Shown here piece after piece: positions 1 to 8,043 of a stretch of DNA of 40,895 bases. Position 1 is the first letter of the stretch. Each line of letters opens with the position of its first letter. The position numbers and the translations under genes are program-made. This stretch comes from RBG-16-66-20 sp049651845 (GTDB lineage Bacteria; Pseudomonadota; Gammaproteobacteria; Burkholderiales; SG8-39). Location of the stretch: assembly GCA_049651845.1 (NCBI GenBank), contig JBASCW010000090.1, positions 1-40,895 of the forward strand, read 5' to 3'. The notes beneath the pieces are model-generated. The model did not search any database. It had not been told where the DNA came from and saw only the letters and a program-made list of their open reading frames with translations.

Positions 1-150
1 GGAGTGCAGAATCGATCGCGCTAACCACTCGCCCGATCAAACCTCGCTCTCAAAACCTGATGTTGCAGCGGCGCTACATGCCGCCTCGATCGGAGAAAAG
101 ACCGCGAACTGTGGAAGTTGGGCTAGCCGCAACGCAAGCCTGAAGACGGG
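1..150. other. Left edge, no recognisable gene
   Basis: I see no supported gene here. Reading frames are open across this stretch, but that is common in GC-rich DNA and none gives a recognisable protein. A short reverse-strand segment near base 1 looks faintly like part of a tRNA D-arm, but no cloverleaf can be completed. The segment probably belongs to the 3' flank of whatever lies to the left of the window. Confidence 0.5.
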
Positions 151-170
151 ACGGGGCCGCGAGGCCCCGT
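151..170 (-). terminator. Hairpin terminator of the long leftward operon
   Basis: A perfect 8-bp GC-rich stem (ACGGGGCC / GGCCCCGT) with a 4-base loop lies two bases beyond the stop codon of the last leftward gene. The tract after it on the minus strand is not a clean run of T. It could therefore be an imperfect intrinsic terminator or an RNA 3'-end stabiliser, and on the plus strand it is followed by TCTCATTT, so it may work both ways. The position at the end of a 14-gene run supports the call. Confidence 0.6.
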
Positions 171-172
171 TC

Positions 173-577
173 TCATTTCAGCAGCGCCGCAATGCCCGCG
201 CTGGCGATCTGCTCGTCCTGCTGCGACTGCACGCCCGACACGCCGACGCCGCCGATGCAGGTGCCGTCGACGAAGATCGGCATGCCGCCCTGCACTGGCA
301 GGATGCCGGGCATCTTCATCATCGCGGTGCGGCCGCCCTTGACGAACTCCTCCCAGACGCCGCTCGAGCGCCGCGAGACCGCGGCGGTACGCGCCTTCTC
401 CACGGCGATCGCCGCGTTGGCCGGCGTGGCGCCGTCCATGCGCATGAAGTGCAGCAGGTGCCCGCCGTCGTCGAGGATGGCGATCGCCACGTTCCAGGCA
501 TTCTTGCGCGCCTCGGCCTCCGCCGCGGCCGAGATTTTCAGGCAGTCTTCCAGCGTGAGTACCGGCCGCGTCTTCAT
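173..577 (-). CDS. GlcG/HbpS-family small protein
   Basis: A protein of 134 residues matching the GlcG/HbpS (DUF336) family, whose characterised members bind haem or cobalamin-like cofactors or are linked to glycolate and diol metabolism. Family features are the N-terminal MKTRPVLTLEDCLKI helix region, the AIAILDDGGHLLHFMRMDGA segment near residues 35-55, and the C-terminal glycine-rich GGMPIFVDGTCIGGVGVSG stretch before QQDEQIA. The start is the ATG at 577, which overlaps the prpE stop in an ATGA tetranucleotide and implies translational coupling. A longer upstream frame exists but runs over the prpE C-terminus and is not coding-like. There is no signal peptide. It is the last gene of the leftward operon. 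The exact function cannot be told from sequence; a cofactor or redox accessory role is a guess. Confidence 0.85.
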   Translation of the reverse strand: MKTRPVLTLEDCLKISAAAEAEARKNAWNVAIAILDDGGHLLHFMRMDGATPANAAIAVEKARTAAVSRRSSGVWEEFVKGGRTAMMKMPGILPVQGGMPIFVDGTCIGGVGVSGVQSQQDEQIASAGIAALLK

Positions 578-2469
578 TTCGCGGCCAGGCATTCGCGGAT
601 CTGCTGCAGCGCGCCCGGGTCCTCGATGGTGGTGAGGTCGCCGGGATCGCGGCCCTCGGCGAGCGCCTGGATCGAGCGGCGCAGCACCTTGCCCGAGCGC
701 GTCTTCGGCAGCAGCGTGACGAAGAACACGCGCCCGGGCCGGCCGATCGCGCCCAGCTGCTGGTTGACCGTCTGCATGACCTCGCCCTCGAGCTTCATGC
801 GCGCCTCCGGCGTCGCCGTGTGCGCGGGATCCTTCGCCACCGCGAACGCCATCGGCATCTGGCCCTTGAGCTGGTCGGCGACGCCGACCACCGCGCATTC
901 GGCGATGCCCGGGTGCATGTTGACGGCCTCCTCGATCTCGCGCGTGCCGAGCCGGTGCCCGGCGACGTTGATCACGTCGTCGGTGCGGCCGAGGATGAAG
1001 TAGTAGCCGTCCTTGTCGCGGATGCCCCAGTCGAAGGTGGTGTACAGGAGCTTCTTCGGGAACATCGTGAAGTAGGTCTTGACGAAGCGCTCGTCGTCGC
1101 CCCAGACCGTGCTCATGCAGCCCGGCGGCAGCGGCGGCTCGACCGTCACCACCGCCTTTTCGTCCGGGCCCGCTTCGCTCGCGTCGGATTCGCGCAGCAG
1201 CTTGAGGTCGTAGCCGTAGACCGGGAACGAGGGGCTGCCCAGCTTGATCGGCGTCTTCTCCACGCCGGGTACCGAAGACAGGATCGGCCAGCCGGTTTCG
1301 GTCTGCCAGAAGTGGTCGATCACCGGCTTGCCGAGGCCCTGGCTGATCCAGGCGTGGGTGGGCTCATCGAGGGGCTCGCCGGCGAGGAACAGGTGCTTGA
1401 GCGACGACAGGTCGTACTTCTTGAGCAGCGCCGGGTCGTGCTTCTTCAGCACCCGGATCGCCGTGGGCGCGGAGAACATCACGCTCACCTTGTAGTCCTG
1501 CACGATCTTCCACCACACGCCCGCGTCCGGGCGCACCGGCACGCCCTCGTACATGATCGTGGTCATGCCTGCGATCAGCGGCGCGTAGATGATGTAGGAG
1601 TGCCCGACCACCCAGCCGATGTCGGAAGTGGTGAACATGGTCTCGCCCGCATCGCCGCAGAAGATGCGCTTCATGGACGAGGCGAGCGCCACCGCATAGC
1701 CGCCGACATCGCGCTGCACGCCCTTTGGCTTGCCCGTGGTCCCCGAGGTGTAAAGGATGTAGGAAGGCTCGTTCGATTCGAGCCAGGCACAGGGAACCGA
1801 TGCGTTCTGGTGCTGCTTTCGCAGTTCCGACCAGTCCACATCTCTGCCGGGGACCATTGAAAGCCGGGAATCGAAACCCCTGCGGAAGATCAGGACACGT
1901 TTTGGCGGGTGCTTGGCAAGCCCGAGCGACTCGTCCACCAGCGCCTTGTAGAGCACCGTCTTGCCCATGCGGCTGCCGCCGTCGGCGGTGATCATCAGCG
2001 CCGGGCGTGCGTCGTCGATGCGCGCGGCGAGGCTCGCGGCCGCGAAGCCGCCGAACACCACCGAGTGGATGGCGCCGATGCGTGCGCAGGCGAGCATCGC
2101 GAAGCAGGCCTCCGGGATCATCGGCATGTAGATGATCACCCGGTCGCCGCGCTGGACCCCCAGCGACCGCATCATCGCTGCCGTCTGGTTTACTCTTTCA
2201 AAAAGTTCCTGATACGAAAAGCTCTCAACCTTATCCACTTCCGTGGAGATCCAGACCAGCGCCTTCTGGTCGCCGCGTGCCTGCAGGTGCCGGTCCAGGG
2301 CGTTGTGGCAGAGGTTGGTCTCGCCGCCTACGAACCACTTGGCGAACGGCGGCCGGGAGTAATCGAGCACCCTGGCGAACGGCTTGTGCCAATGAACGAG
2401 CTTGGCTTCCTCCGTCCAGAAGGCGTCGCGTTCGGCGATCGAGCGCCGGTGGAAGTCTGCATATTTCAT
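574..2469 (-). CDS. prpE: Propionate-CoA ligase
   Basis: Cytoplasmic AMP-forming acyl-CoA synthetase of 631 residues, the normal PrpE length. It activates propionate with ATP and CoA to propionyl-CoA, the entry to the methylcitrate cycle encoded on the other side of this cluster. Visible motifs are the N-terminal ACAS region, the phosphate-binding loop YTSGTTGKPKG near residue 240, the FWQTETGWP adenine-binding segment, the hinge GRTDDVINVAGHR, and the catalytic lysine K594 in KTRSGKVLRRS. That lysine is normally controlled by acetylation or propionylation. The start ATG overlaps the acuI stop by 4 nt (ATGA). Acetyl-CoA synthetase (Acs) is the close alternative; the overall sequence and the prp context favour PrpE. 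Confidence 0.93.
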   Translation of the reverse strand: MKYADFHRRSIAERDAFWTEEAKLVHWHKPFARVLDYSRPPFAKWFVGGETNLCHNALDRHLQARGDQKALVWISTEVDKVESFSYQELFERVNQTAAMMRSLGVQRGDRVIIYMPMIPEACFAMLACARIGAIHSVVFGGFAAASLAARIDDARPALMITADGGSRMGKTVLYKALVDESLGLAKHPPKRVLIFRRGFDSRLSMVPGRDVDWSELRKQHQNASVPCAWLESNEPSYILYTSGTTGKPKGVQRDVGGYAVALASSMKRIFCGDAGETMFTTSDIGWVVGHSYIIYAPLIAGMTTIMYEGVPVRPDAGVWWKIVQDYKVSVMFSAPTAIRVLKKHDPALLKKYDLSSLKHLFLAGEPLDEPTHAWISQGLGKPVIDHFWQTETGWPILSSVPGVEKTPIKLGSPSFPVYGYDLKLLRESDASEAGPDEKAVVTVEPPLPPGCMSTVWGDDERFVKTYFTMFPKKLLYTTFDWGIRDKDGYYFILGRTDDVINVAGHRLGTREIEEAVNMHPGIAECAVVGVADQLKGQMPMAFAVAKDPAHTATPEARMKLEGEVMQTVNQQLGAIGRPGRVFFVTLLPKTRSGKVLRRSIQALAEGRDPGDLTTIEDPGALQQIRECLAAK

Positions 2470-3461
2470 GCGTTCAGGTCGACCACGATGCGGCCGGTCA
2501 CCCTGGCGTTGATGAAATCATCGAACACCTTCGGCAGGTCGGCGAACGGGATGGTCCTCGCCATCTCCTTCAGGCCCGCCGGCTTCATGTCCGTGGCGAG
2601 CCGGCCCCAGACCTCGCGCTCGAGCTCGGGGCTGGGCGCATCTGTCGAGTTGATCCCGAGCAGCGAGACGCCGCGCAGGATGAACGGCATCACCGTCGTG
2701 TTCAGGCCGAAGCCGGCCGCCAGGCCGACCGAGGCGATGACGCCGTTGAACTTCATGGTGCTCGCCATCCAGGCCAGGACCTCCCCCCCGAGATTGTCCA
2801 CGGCACCCTGCCACGTCGCCTTGTCGAGCGGCTTGATTTTCGTCAAATCAATGTCCTTCCGGAACCTGACATCCCGGGCACCCAGGCGCTTCAGGAAGTC
2901 CGCTTCCTGTTCCTTTCCGGTCAGGGCAACCACCTCGTAACCCAGCTTCGAGAGCGCCGCGATCGCGATCGAGCCCACGCCGCCGGTGGCGCCATCGACG
3001 ATGACCGGGCCGCCGGCCGGATGCAGGCCGTTGTGCTCCATCTTGACGACCGCCAGGCCAGCGGTATAGCCCGCCGTGCCGAACGCCATCGCCTCCCAGA
3101 GCGTCATCCCTTTGGGCAGCTTGACGGCCCACTTCGCGGGGATGCGCGCGTACTCCGCGTAGCCGCCGTGGTGCTTGACGCCGATGTCGTGGCCCACCGC
3201 GAGCACCGCGTCGCCCTTGGTGAAGGCAGGGTCGCTCGAGGACACCACGGTGCCGGCCAGATCGATGCCGCCGATGCACACCGGGCGCAGCAGGATCCGG
3301 CCCTTGCCGGTGGCGGCGAGCGCGTCCTTGTAGTTGACGTCCGAATAGGCGACGCGCACGACCACTTCGCCCGGATCGAGGTCGTCGAGCGTGCAATCGA
3401 CGAACTCGGCCTTGATCTTCCTATCGACCTCGCTGAGCCGATACGCCCTGAACTTGTCCAC
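2466..3461 (-). CDS. acuI: Acryloyl-CoA reductase, YhdH/AcuI family
   Basis: A zinc-free medium-chain dehydrogenase/reductase of 331 residues in the YhdH/AcuI subfamily. AcuI reduces acryloyl-CoA to propionyl-CoA with NADPH and is known from DMSP and acrylate users. Hallmarks are SDVNYKDALAATGKG near residues 40-55, the GIDLAG segment, and the nucleotide-binding GATGGVGSIAIAAL stretch near residue 155. I chose the GTG at 3461 because AAGGAGG lies 4 nt upstream and the homology starts there; a longer frame only reads through the preceding gene. Its first 41 nt overlap the end of zapE in another frame, and its stop overlaps the prpE start. The pairing acuI-prpE suggests the two feed propionyl-CoA from acrylate and from propionate. 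The substrate is inferred; a general quinone or enoyl reductase is the alternative. Confidence 0.88.
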   Translation of the reverse strand: MDKFRAYRLSEVDRKIKAEFVDCTLDDLDPGEVVVRVAYSDVNYKDALAATGKGRILLRPVCIGGIDLAGTVVSSSDPAFTKGDAVLAVGHDIGVKHHGGYAEYARIPAKWAVKLPKGMTLWEAMAFGTAGYTAGLAVVKMEHNGLHPAGGPVIVDGATGGVGSIAIAALSKLGYEVVALTGKEQEADFLKRLGARDVRFRKDIDLTKIKPLDKATWQGAVDNLGGEVLAWMASTMKFNGVIASVGLAAGFGLNTTVMPFILRGVSLLGINSTDAPSPELEREVWGRLATDMKPAGLKEMARTIPFADLPKVFDDFINARVTGRIVVDLNA

Positions 3462-4563
3462 TGTCCCTCCTTCGTTGCTGCTGCAGGTACTCGGCCGTCT
3501 GCATCTCGGTGAGCCGGCTGGCCGTGCGCAGGAACTCGGCGGCCGCGGTCTTCGCTTCGCCCCCCGCATCTTCCGGGCCGATGAACAGCTCGTCGGGCAG
3601 CGCCTCCGCCCCTACGAACAGCTTCACGCGATCATCGTAGAACACATCCACCAGCCAGGTGAAGCGCCGCGCCGCGTCGGCGTTCCTCGGCCCCATGCGC
3701 GGCACGCCCGAGAGCAGCACCGTGTGGAAGCGCTGCGCGAGGTCCACGTAGTCCGCGTACGAGCGCGGCCCGCCGCACAGCGCCGCGAAGTCGAACCATA
3801 CCAGCCCGCCCGCGCGCTTGCGATACGCAATTCGCCTGCCTTCGACGTCGAGCGGCTGTTTTTCGTCCTCGACGTCCTTGAGCTCCTCGAAGATCGCGCC
3901 GAGCTCGGCCTCGGCATCCGGCCCGGCGTGGTAAACGCGAAGCTTTTCCATCTTCAGGCGCCGGTAGTCCTGGCCGCCGTCCACCTCGACGACGTCCAGA
4001 CGCGACTTCAGCAGTTCGATCGCCGGCACGAAGCGCTCGCGCTGCAGGCCGTTCGGATAGAGCAGATCCGGGTGGTAGTTGCTGGTCATCACGAACTCCA
4101 CGCCGAGGTCCATCACCTTCTCGAGGTAGCGGCCGAGGATCATCGCGTCCGCGATGTCGGAGACGTGGAACTCGTCGAAGCAGACCAGGCGGTAGCGGCG
4201 CGCGGTGCGCGCTGCGACCTCGGCGAGCGGATCGGCCACGTTTTGCAGCTCGGCGAGCTCGCGGTGCACCTCGCGCATGAAGTGGTGGAAATGCACCCGG
4301 CGCTTGCGCACCAGCGGCACGCACAGGTAGAAGGCGTCCATCAGGAAGCTCTTGCCGCGCCCGACCGCGCCCCAGAGGTAGACGCCGCGCGGCAGCGGCG
4401 GCTTGACCACCAGCCGCTTGAGCGCATTGCTGCGCCGGGCCTTGTAGGCGGTCCATTCCTCGTAGAGCCGCTGCAGGCGCTCGACGGCGCGCCGCTGCGA
4501 GTCATCGGCGACGAAACCGCGCTTGGCGAGGCTCGCCTCGTACAGCGAGCGGACGTCGCTCAC
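3421..4563 (-). CDS. zapE: AFG1-like ATPase, cell division protein ZapE
   Basis: A P-loop ATPase of 380 residues in the AFG1/ZapE family. The Escherichia coli member associates with FtsZ, while the mitochondrial relative Afg1 helps turnover of respiratory-chain subunits. Walker A is GAVGRGKSFLMD (about residue 68), Walker B is LVCFDEFHVSD (about residue 128), and the sensor TSNYHPDLLYPNGLQRERF follows. The start is GTG at 4563, overlapping the stop of the permease gene in GTGA. The C-terminal tail (MQTAEYLQQQRRRDSGQ...) runs 41 nt into acuI. zapE behind lpdA is a common betaproteobacterial arrangement. Given the operon with Sdh and 2-oxoglutarate dehydrogenase, a role in respiratory complex quality control is an inference. 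Confidence 0.92.
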   Translation of the reverse strand: MSDVRSLYEASLAKRGFVADDSQRRAVERLQRLYEEWTAYKARRSNALKRLVVKPPLPRGVYLWGAVGRGKSFLMDAFYLCVPLVRKRRVHFHHFMREVHRELAELQNVADPLAEVAARTARRYRLVCFDEFHVSDIADAMILGRYLEKVMDLGVEFVMTSNYHPDLLYPNGLQRERFVPAIELLKSRLDVVEVDGGQDYRRLKMEKLRVYHAGPDAEAELGAIFEELKDVEDEKQPLDVEGRRIAYRKRAGGLVWFDFAALCGGPRSYADYVDLAQRFHTVLLSGVPRMGPRNADAARRFTWLVDVFYDDRVKLFVGAEALPDELFIGPEDAGGEAKTAAAEFLRTASRLTEMQTAEYLQQQRRRDSGQVQGVSAQRGR

Positions 4564-5414
4564 GCGCCGCGCGCCACGGCGTGCGCCTCGCGCCGCGCCA
4601 GCAGCAGCGTGCTCACGAGGATCACCATGCCGCCGGCCAGCGTCCAGCCGGTGGGCACGTTGCCGAACAGGGCCAGGCCCAGCAGCGCCGCCCAGACCAG
4701 GTCGAGGAACTTGACCGACTGCACCGCGGAGATGTCGGCGACCTGGAAGGCGCGCGTGGTGCAATAGTGCCCGCCCGCGCCGAGGAAGCCGGCGATCACC
4801 AGCAGCGTCCACTGCTCGGCGTTCGGCATGCTCCAGCCCGCAAGCGCGAACGGCAGCATCAGCAAGGCCACCCAGAGGTGCTGCCACAGCACGATCACGC
4901 CCGAGCTCTCGTAGCGCGTCTGCAGCTTCGCCGCGAGGAACGAGCCCGCGAACACCGGGGCCGAGGCGAGCATGAACAGCGTGCCCTTGGAAAGGCCGTC
5001 GAATCCGCCCGCGTCCCAGGGGTGCACGACCAGGATCACGCCGCCGAAACCGACCAGCACCGCCGCCCAGCGGCCGGCGTCCATGCGTTCCTTGAGGAAC
5101 AGCACCGCGCCCAGGCAGATGAACAGCGGCCCGCTGAAGCCGATGGCGGTGAGTTCCGCGAGCGTGATGAACGGCAGCGCCGTGAACCAGAGCACCAGCC
5201 CGCCGGCGTGGAAAAGCCCGCGCACGAACTGCAATCCGTGGCGGCGGGGCCAGAGCTGCGCCTGGCCCGGCCGCAGCACCAGCGGCAGCATGACGAGCGC
5301 GCCCAGCAGATAGCGCAGCCAGCCCGCGAGCCAGGGATCGATTTCGTGCGAGACCATTTTCAGCAAGGCATTGAGAATCGTGAACAGCACGCCGGTGGCG
5401 GCCATCCACAGCAT
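4560..5414 (-). CDS. EamA/DMT-superfamily permease
   Basis: An inner-membrane protein of 284 residues with two repeated EamA domains and about ten hydrophobic helices, as usual for drug/metabolite transporters. The first repeat runs to about residue 130 (ends near GFGGVILVVHPWD) and the second covers the rest, ending in GGMVILVSTLLLARRE. The ATG at 5414 follows the lpdA stop by 17 nt with a GAGG ribosome site. Longer upstream frames are shadows of lpdA. It sits between lpdA and zapE, which are usually adjacent in related bacteria, so it looks like an insertion into a conserved operon. The substrate cannot be predicted; export or uptake of an organic acid or amino acid is only a contextual guess. 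Confidence 0.88.
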   Translation of the reverse strand: MLWMAATGVLFTILNALLKMVSHEIDPWLAGWLRYLLGALVMLPLVLRPGQAQLWPRRHGLQFVRGLFHAGGLVLWFTALPFITLAELTAIGFSGPLFICLGAVLFLKERMDAGRWAAVLVGFGGVILVVHPWDAGGFDGLSKGTLFMLASAPVFAGSFLAAKLQTRYESSGVIVLWQHLWVALLMLPFALAGWSMPNAEQWTLLVIAGFLGAGGHYCTTRAFQVADISAVQSVKFLDLVWAALLGLALFGNVPTGWTLAGGMVILVSTLLLARREAHAVARGA

Positions 5415-5431
5415 GCCTCGCAGCGTGGCGC

Positions 5432-6841
5432 TCAGATACTGAGAGCGCGCTTGTCGACCGCGAGCGCGGCTTCCTTCATCGCTTCGGACAGCGACGGGTG
5501 CGCGTGGCAGATCATGCCGATGTCCTCGGCGGCGCCGCCGAACTCCATCGCCACTACGGCCTCGGATATCAGCTCGCCCGCCATCGGGCCGATGATGTGC
5601 ACGCCGAGGATCGCGTCGGTTTTCGCGTCGGCGAGGAACTTGACCAGCCCGCTCGTGTCGCCGAGCGCGCGCGCGCGCGCGTTGGCCGAGAACGGAAACG
5701 CGCCCGCCTTGTAGGCGACGCCCGCGGCCTTGAGCTGCTGCTCGGTCTGCCCGACCCAGGCGATCTCGGGCGAGGTGTAGACCACCGAGGGGATGGTGTT
5801 GAAGTTGACGTGCGGCCTCTGGCCGGCGATGCGCTCGGCCACCGCGACGCCCTCCTCCTCGGCCTTGTGCGCGAGCATCGGGCCGCGCACCACGTCGCCG
5901 ATCGCCCACACGTTCGGCACGCTGGTACGGCAGTCGCCGTCCACCGCGATCATGCCCCGCTCCATCTTCAGGCCGATGCCCTCGGCGTTCAGGCCGGTTG
6001 TATTGGCGACGCGCCCGATCGAGACGATCAGGCGGTCGACCTCGAGGATTCTGGAAGTACCGTCGGATGACTTGTATTCGACTTTCACGGAATTCTTCGA
6101 AGGCGAAACCTTCGAGATCGCAACCCCGAGCTCGATCTTGAGGCCTTGTTTCGCGAAGATCTTCCCGGCTTCCTTGGCGATGGTCTCGTCGGCGATGCCG
6201 AGGAAGGCCGGCAGCGCCTCGAGGATCGTCACCTCGGCGCCCAGGCGCCGCCAGACGCTGCCCATCTCCAGGCCGATGATGCCGGCGCCGATCACGCCCA
6301 GGCGCCTGGGCACCTCCGGCATGGCGAGCGCGCCGGCGTTGGAGAGGATCAGCTTCTCGTCGAAGTCCGCCCCCGGCAGCGCGCGCGGGTTGGAGCCCGT
6401 AGCGACGACTACATGCTTTGCAGTTATTTTCTCCTGTCTTCCAGGAATCAGGATCTCCGAAGCAGAAGAGCCAAAGCTTCCCCGGCCGTGGAAGAAGGTC
6501 ACCTTGTTCTTCTTGAACAGGTAGACGATGCCGTCGTTGTTCTGCTTGACCACCTTGTCCTTGCGCCCGAGCATGAGCTTGAGGTCGAGCTCGAGGCCCT
6601 TGACCTTGACGCCGTGGTCGGCGAAGTGGTGCCCCGCGAGCTCGTAGTTCTCCGAGGAATGCAGCAGCGCCTTGGACGGGATGCAGCCCACGTTGGTGCA
6701 GGTGCCGCCGAGCGCGGGCTTGCCGTCGGCCGTCTGCCACTCGTCGATGCAGGCGGTGGCGAGGCCCAGCTGCGCGGCGCGGATGGCGGCGACGTAGCCG
6801 CCCGGCCCGCCGCCGATCACCACGACGTCAAAAGACGTCAT
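5432..6841 (-). CDS. lpdA: Dihydrolipoyl dehydrogenase (E3)
   Basis: FAD-dependent E3 subunit of 469 residues that reoxidises the dihydrolipoyl group of the 2-oxoglutarate dehydrogenase complex and makes NADH. The FAD-binding GGGPGG lies at residues 10-15, the redox disulfide is C48/C53 in GGTCTNVGCIPSKALL, the NAD-binding GAGIIGLEMGSVW is near residue 185, and the catalytic HAHPSLSEAMKEA is near residue 446. The ATG overlaps the sucB stop (ATGA). There is no lipoyl domain in front of the E3, unlike some pyruvate dehydrogenase E3 proteins, which fits an OGDH-dedicated E3. A segment around 6410-6480 has clearly lower GC than the rest of the gene but stays in frame. Confidence 0.97.
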   Translation of the reverse strand: MTSFDVVVIGGGPGGYVAAIRAAQLGLATACIDEWQTADGKPALGGTCTNVGCIPSKALLHSSENYELAGHHFADHGVKVKGLELDLKLMLGRKDKVVKQNNDGIVYLFKKNKVTFFHGRGSFGSSASEILIPGRQEKITAKHVVVATGSNPRALPGADFDEKLILSNAGALAMPEVPRRLGVIGAGIIGLEMGSVWRRLGAEVTILEALPAFLGIADETIAKEAGKIFAKQGLKIELGVAISKVSPSKNSVKVEYKSSDGTSRILEVDRLIVSIGRVANTTGLNAEGIGLKMERGMIAVDGDCRTSVPNVWAIGDVVRGPMLAHKAEEEGVAVAERIAGQRPHVNFNTIPSVVYTSPEIAWVGQTEQQLKAAGVAYKAGAFPFSANARARALGDTSGLVKFLADAKTDAILGVHIIGPMAGELISEAVVAMEFGGAAEDIGMICHAHPSLSEAMKEAALAVDKRALSI

Positions 6842-8043
6842 ATTTCGAGGACCAGGCGCGCGGGATCTTCCAGCGCTTCCTTCATCGCCACCAGCGACAG
6901 CACCGCCTCGCGCCCGTCGATGATGCGGTGGTCGTAGGAGAGCGCGAGGTAGTTCATCGGCCGCACCACGACCTGGCCGTTCTCGACCACCGCGCGCTCC
7001 TTGGTCGCGTGCACGCCGAGGATCGCCGACTGCGGCGGGTTGATGATCGGCGTGGACAGCATCGAGCCGAACACGCCGCCGTTGGAGATCGAGAAGGTGC
7101 CGCCCGTGAGGTCCTCGAGCGAGAGCTTGCCGTCCTGCGCCTTCTTGCCGAACTCGGCGATCTTCTTCTCGATCGCCGCGAACGACAGCTGGTCGGCGTC
7201 GCGCAGGATCGGCACCACCAGGCCGCGCGGGCTGCCGACAGCCACGCCGATGTCGAAGTAGCCGTGGTAGACGATGTCGCTGCCGTCCACCGAAGCGTTC
7301 ACCACCGGGTATTTCTTGAGCGCATGCACCGCCGCCTTCACGAAGAAGGACATGAAGCCGAGCTTGACGCCGTGCTCCTTCTCGAAGCGCTCCTGGTAGG
7401 TCTTGCGCAGCGCCATCACCGGCGCCATGTTCACCTCGTTGAAGGTGGTGAGGATCGCGGCGGTGGACTGCGACTGCACCAGGCGCTCGGCGACCCGCGC
7501 CCGCAGCCGCGACATCGGCACGCGCTGCTCGGGCCGGCCTGCGAGCAGCTTTTCGGTATCGACGGGCGCCGGGGGCTGTTGAAGCGCCGCCTTGGGAGCT
7601 GCAGCCGCTCCGGCGGGCTGCTGGAGAACGTCGCCCTTGGTCACCCGCCCATCGCGCCCTGTGCCCTGCACCTTGCTGGTGTCGATGCCCTTTTCGGCGG
7701 CGATTTTCTGCGCGGAAGGCATGACGGCGGGCGCAGAAGCTAGTTTGGCCTTGGGCTCTTCCTTCCTGATTTCTTCTTTTTGGGACGCAGCAACGGAGGC
7801 CTTTGCTTCGGTGTCGATCCTGGCGATGACCTCGCCCGCGACCACGGTTCCCTTGTCGCCCTTGAGGATCGAAACCAGCACGCCGTCGGCGGGCGCGGGC
7901 AGCTCGAGCACGACCTTGTCGGTCTCGATGTCGATGAGGTTCTCGTCGCGCTTGACCGCCTCGCCCTGCTTCTTGTGCCAGGCCAGCAGCGTCGCTTCCG
8001 CGACGGACTCCGAGAGCTGGGGAACCTTGACTTCGATGAGCAT
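6838..8043 (-). CDS. sucB: Dihydrolipoamide succinyltransferase (E2) of 2-oxoglutarate dehydrogenase
   Basis: E2 core of the 2-oxoglutarate dehydrogenase complex, 401 residues. It carries a single lipoyl domain (1-76) with the lipoylated lysine K43 in ETDKVV. A Lys/Glu/Ala-rich linker is followed by a peripheral-subunit-binding domain (about 107-140, MPSAQKIAAEKGID...GRVTKGDVL), a second Ala/Pro linker and the acyltransferase domain. The catalytic HRIIDG motif has H372 and D376. The start ATG at 8043 shares one base with the sucA stop (TAATG), implying coupled translation; longer frames upstream are sucA shadows. The neighbouring sucA and the single lipoyl domain separate it from the pyruvate dehydrogenase E2. 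Confidence 0.97.
   Translation of the reverse strand: MLIEVKVPQLSESVAEATLLAWHKKQGEAVKRDENLIDIETDKVVLELPAPADGVLVSILKGDKGTVVAGEVIARIDTEAKASVAASQKEEIRKEEPKAKLASAPAVMPSAQKIAAEKGIDTSKVQGTGRDGRVTKGDVLQQPAGAAAAPKAALQQPPAPVDTEKLLAGRPEQRVPMSRLRARVAERLVQSQSTAAILTTFNEVNMAPVMALRKTYQERFEKEHGVKLGFMSFFVKAAVHALKKYPVVNASVDGSDIVYHGYFDIGVAVGSPRGLVVPILRDADQLSFAAIEKKIAEFGKKAQDGKLSLEDLTGGTFSISNGGVFGSMLSTPIINPPQSAILGVHATKERAVVENGQVVVRPMNYLALSYDHRIIDGREAVLSLVAMKEALEDPARLVLEI

Noticed and set aside
1..45. tRNA-like segment on the minus strand (GTGGTTAGCGC)
   Set aside because: Acceptor, anticodon and T stems could not be paired with neighbouring sequence.
192..2940. Long plus-strand open frames across the leftward genes
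   Set aside because: Composition is His/Arg/Ala-rich as expected for antisense frames of GC-rich genes; the opposite strand holds clear enzymes.
5641..5690. Alternating GC run in lpdA as a Z-DNA or repeat element
   Set aside because: Short and explained by Ala/Arg codons within the coding frame.
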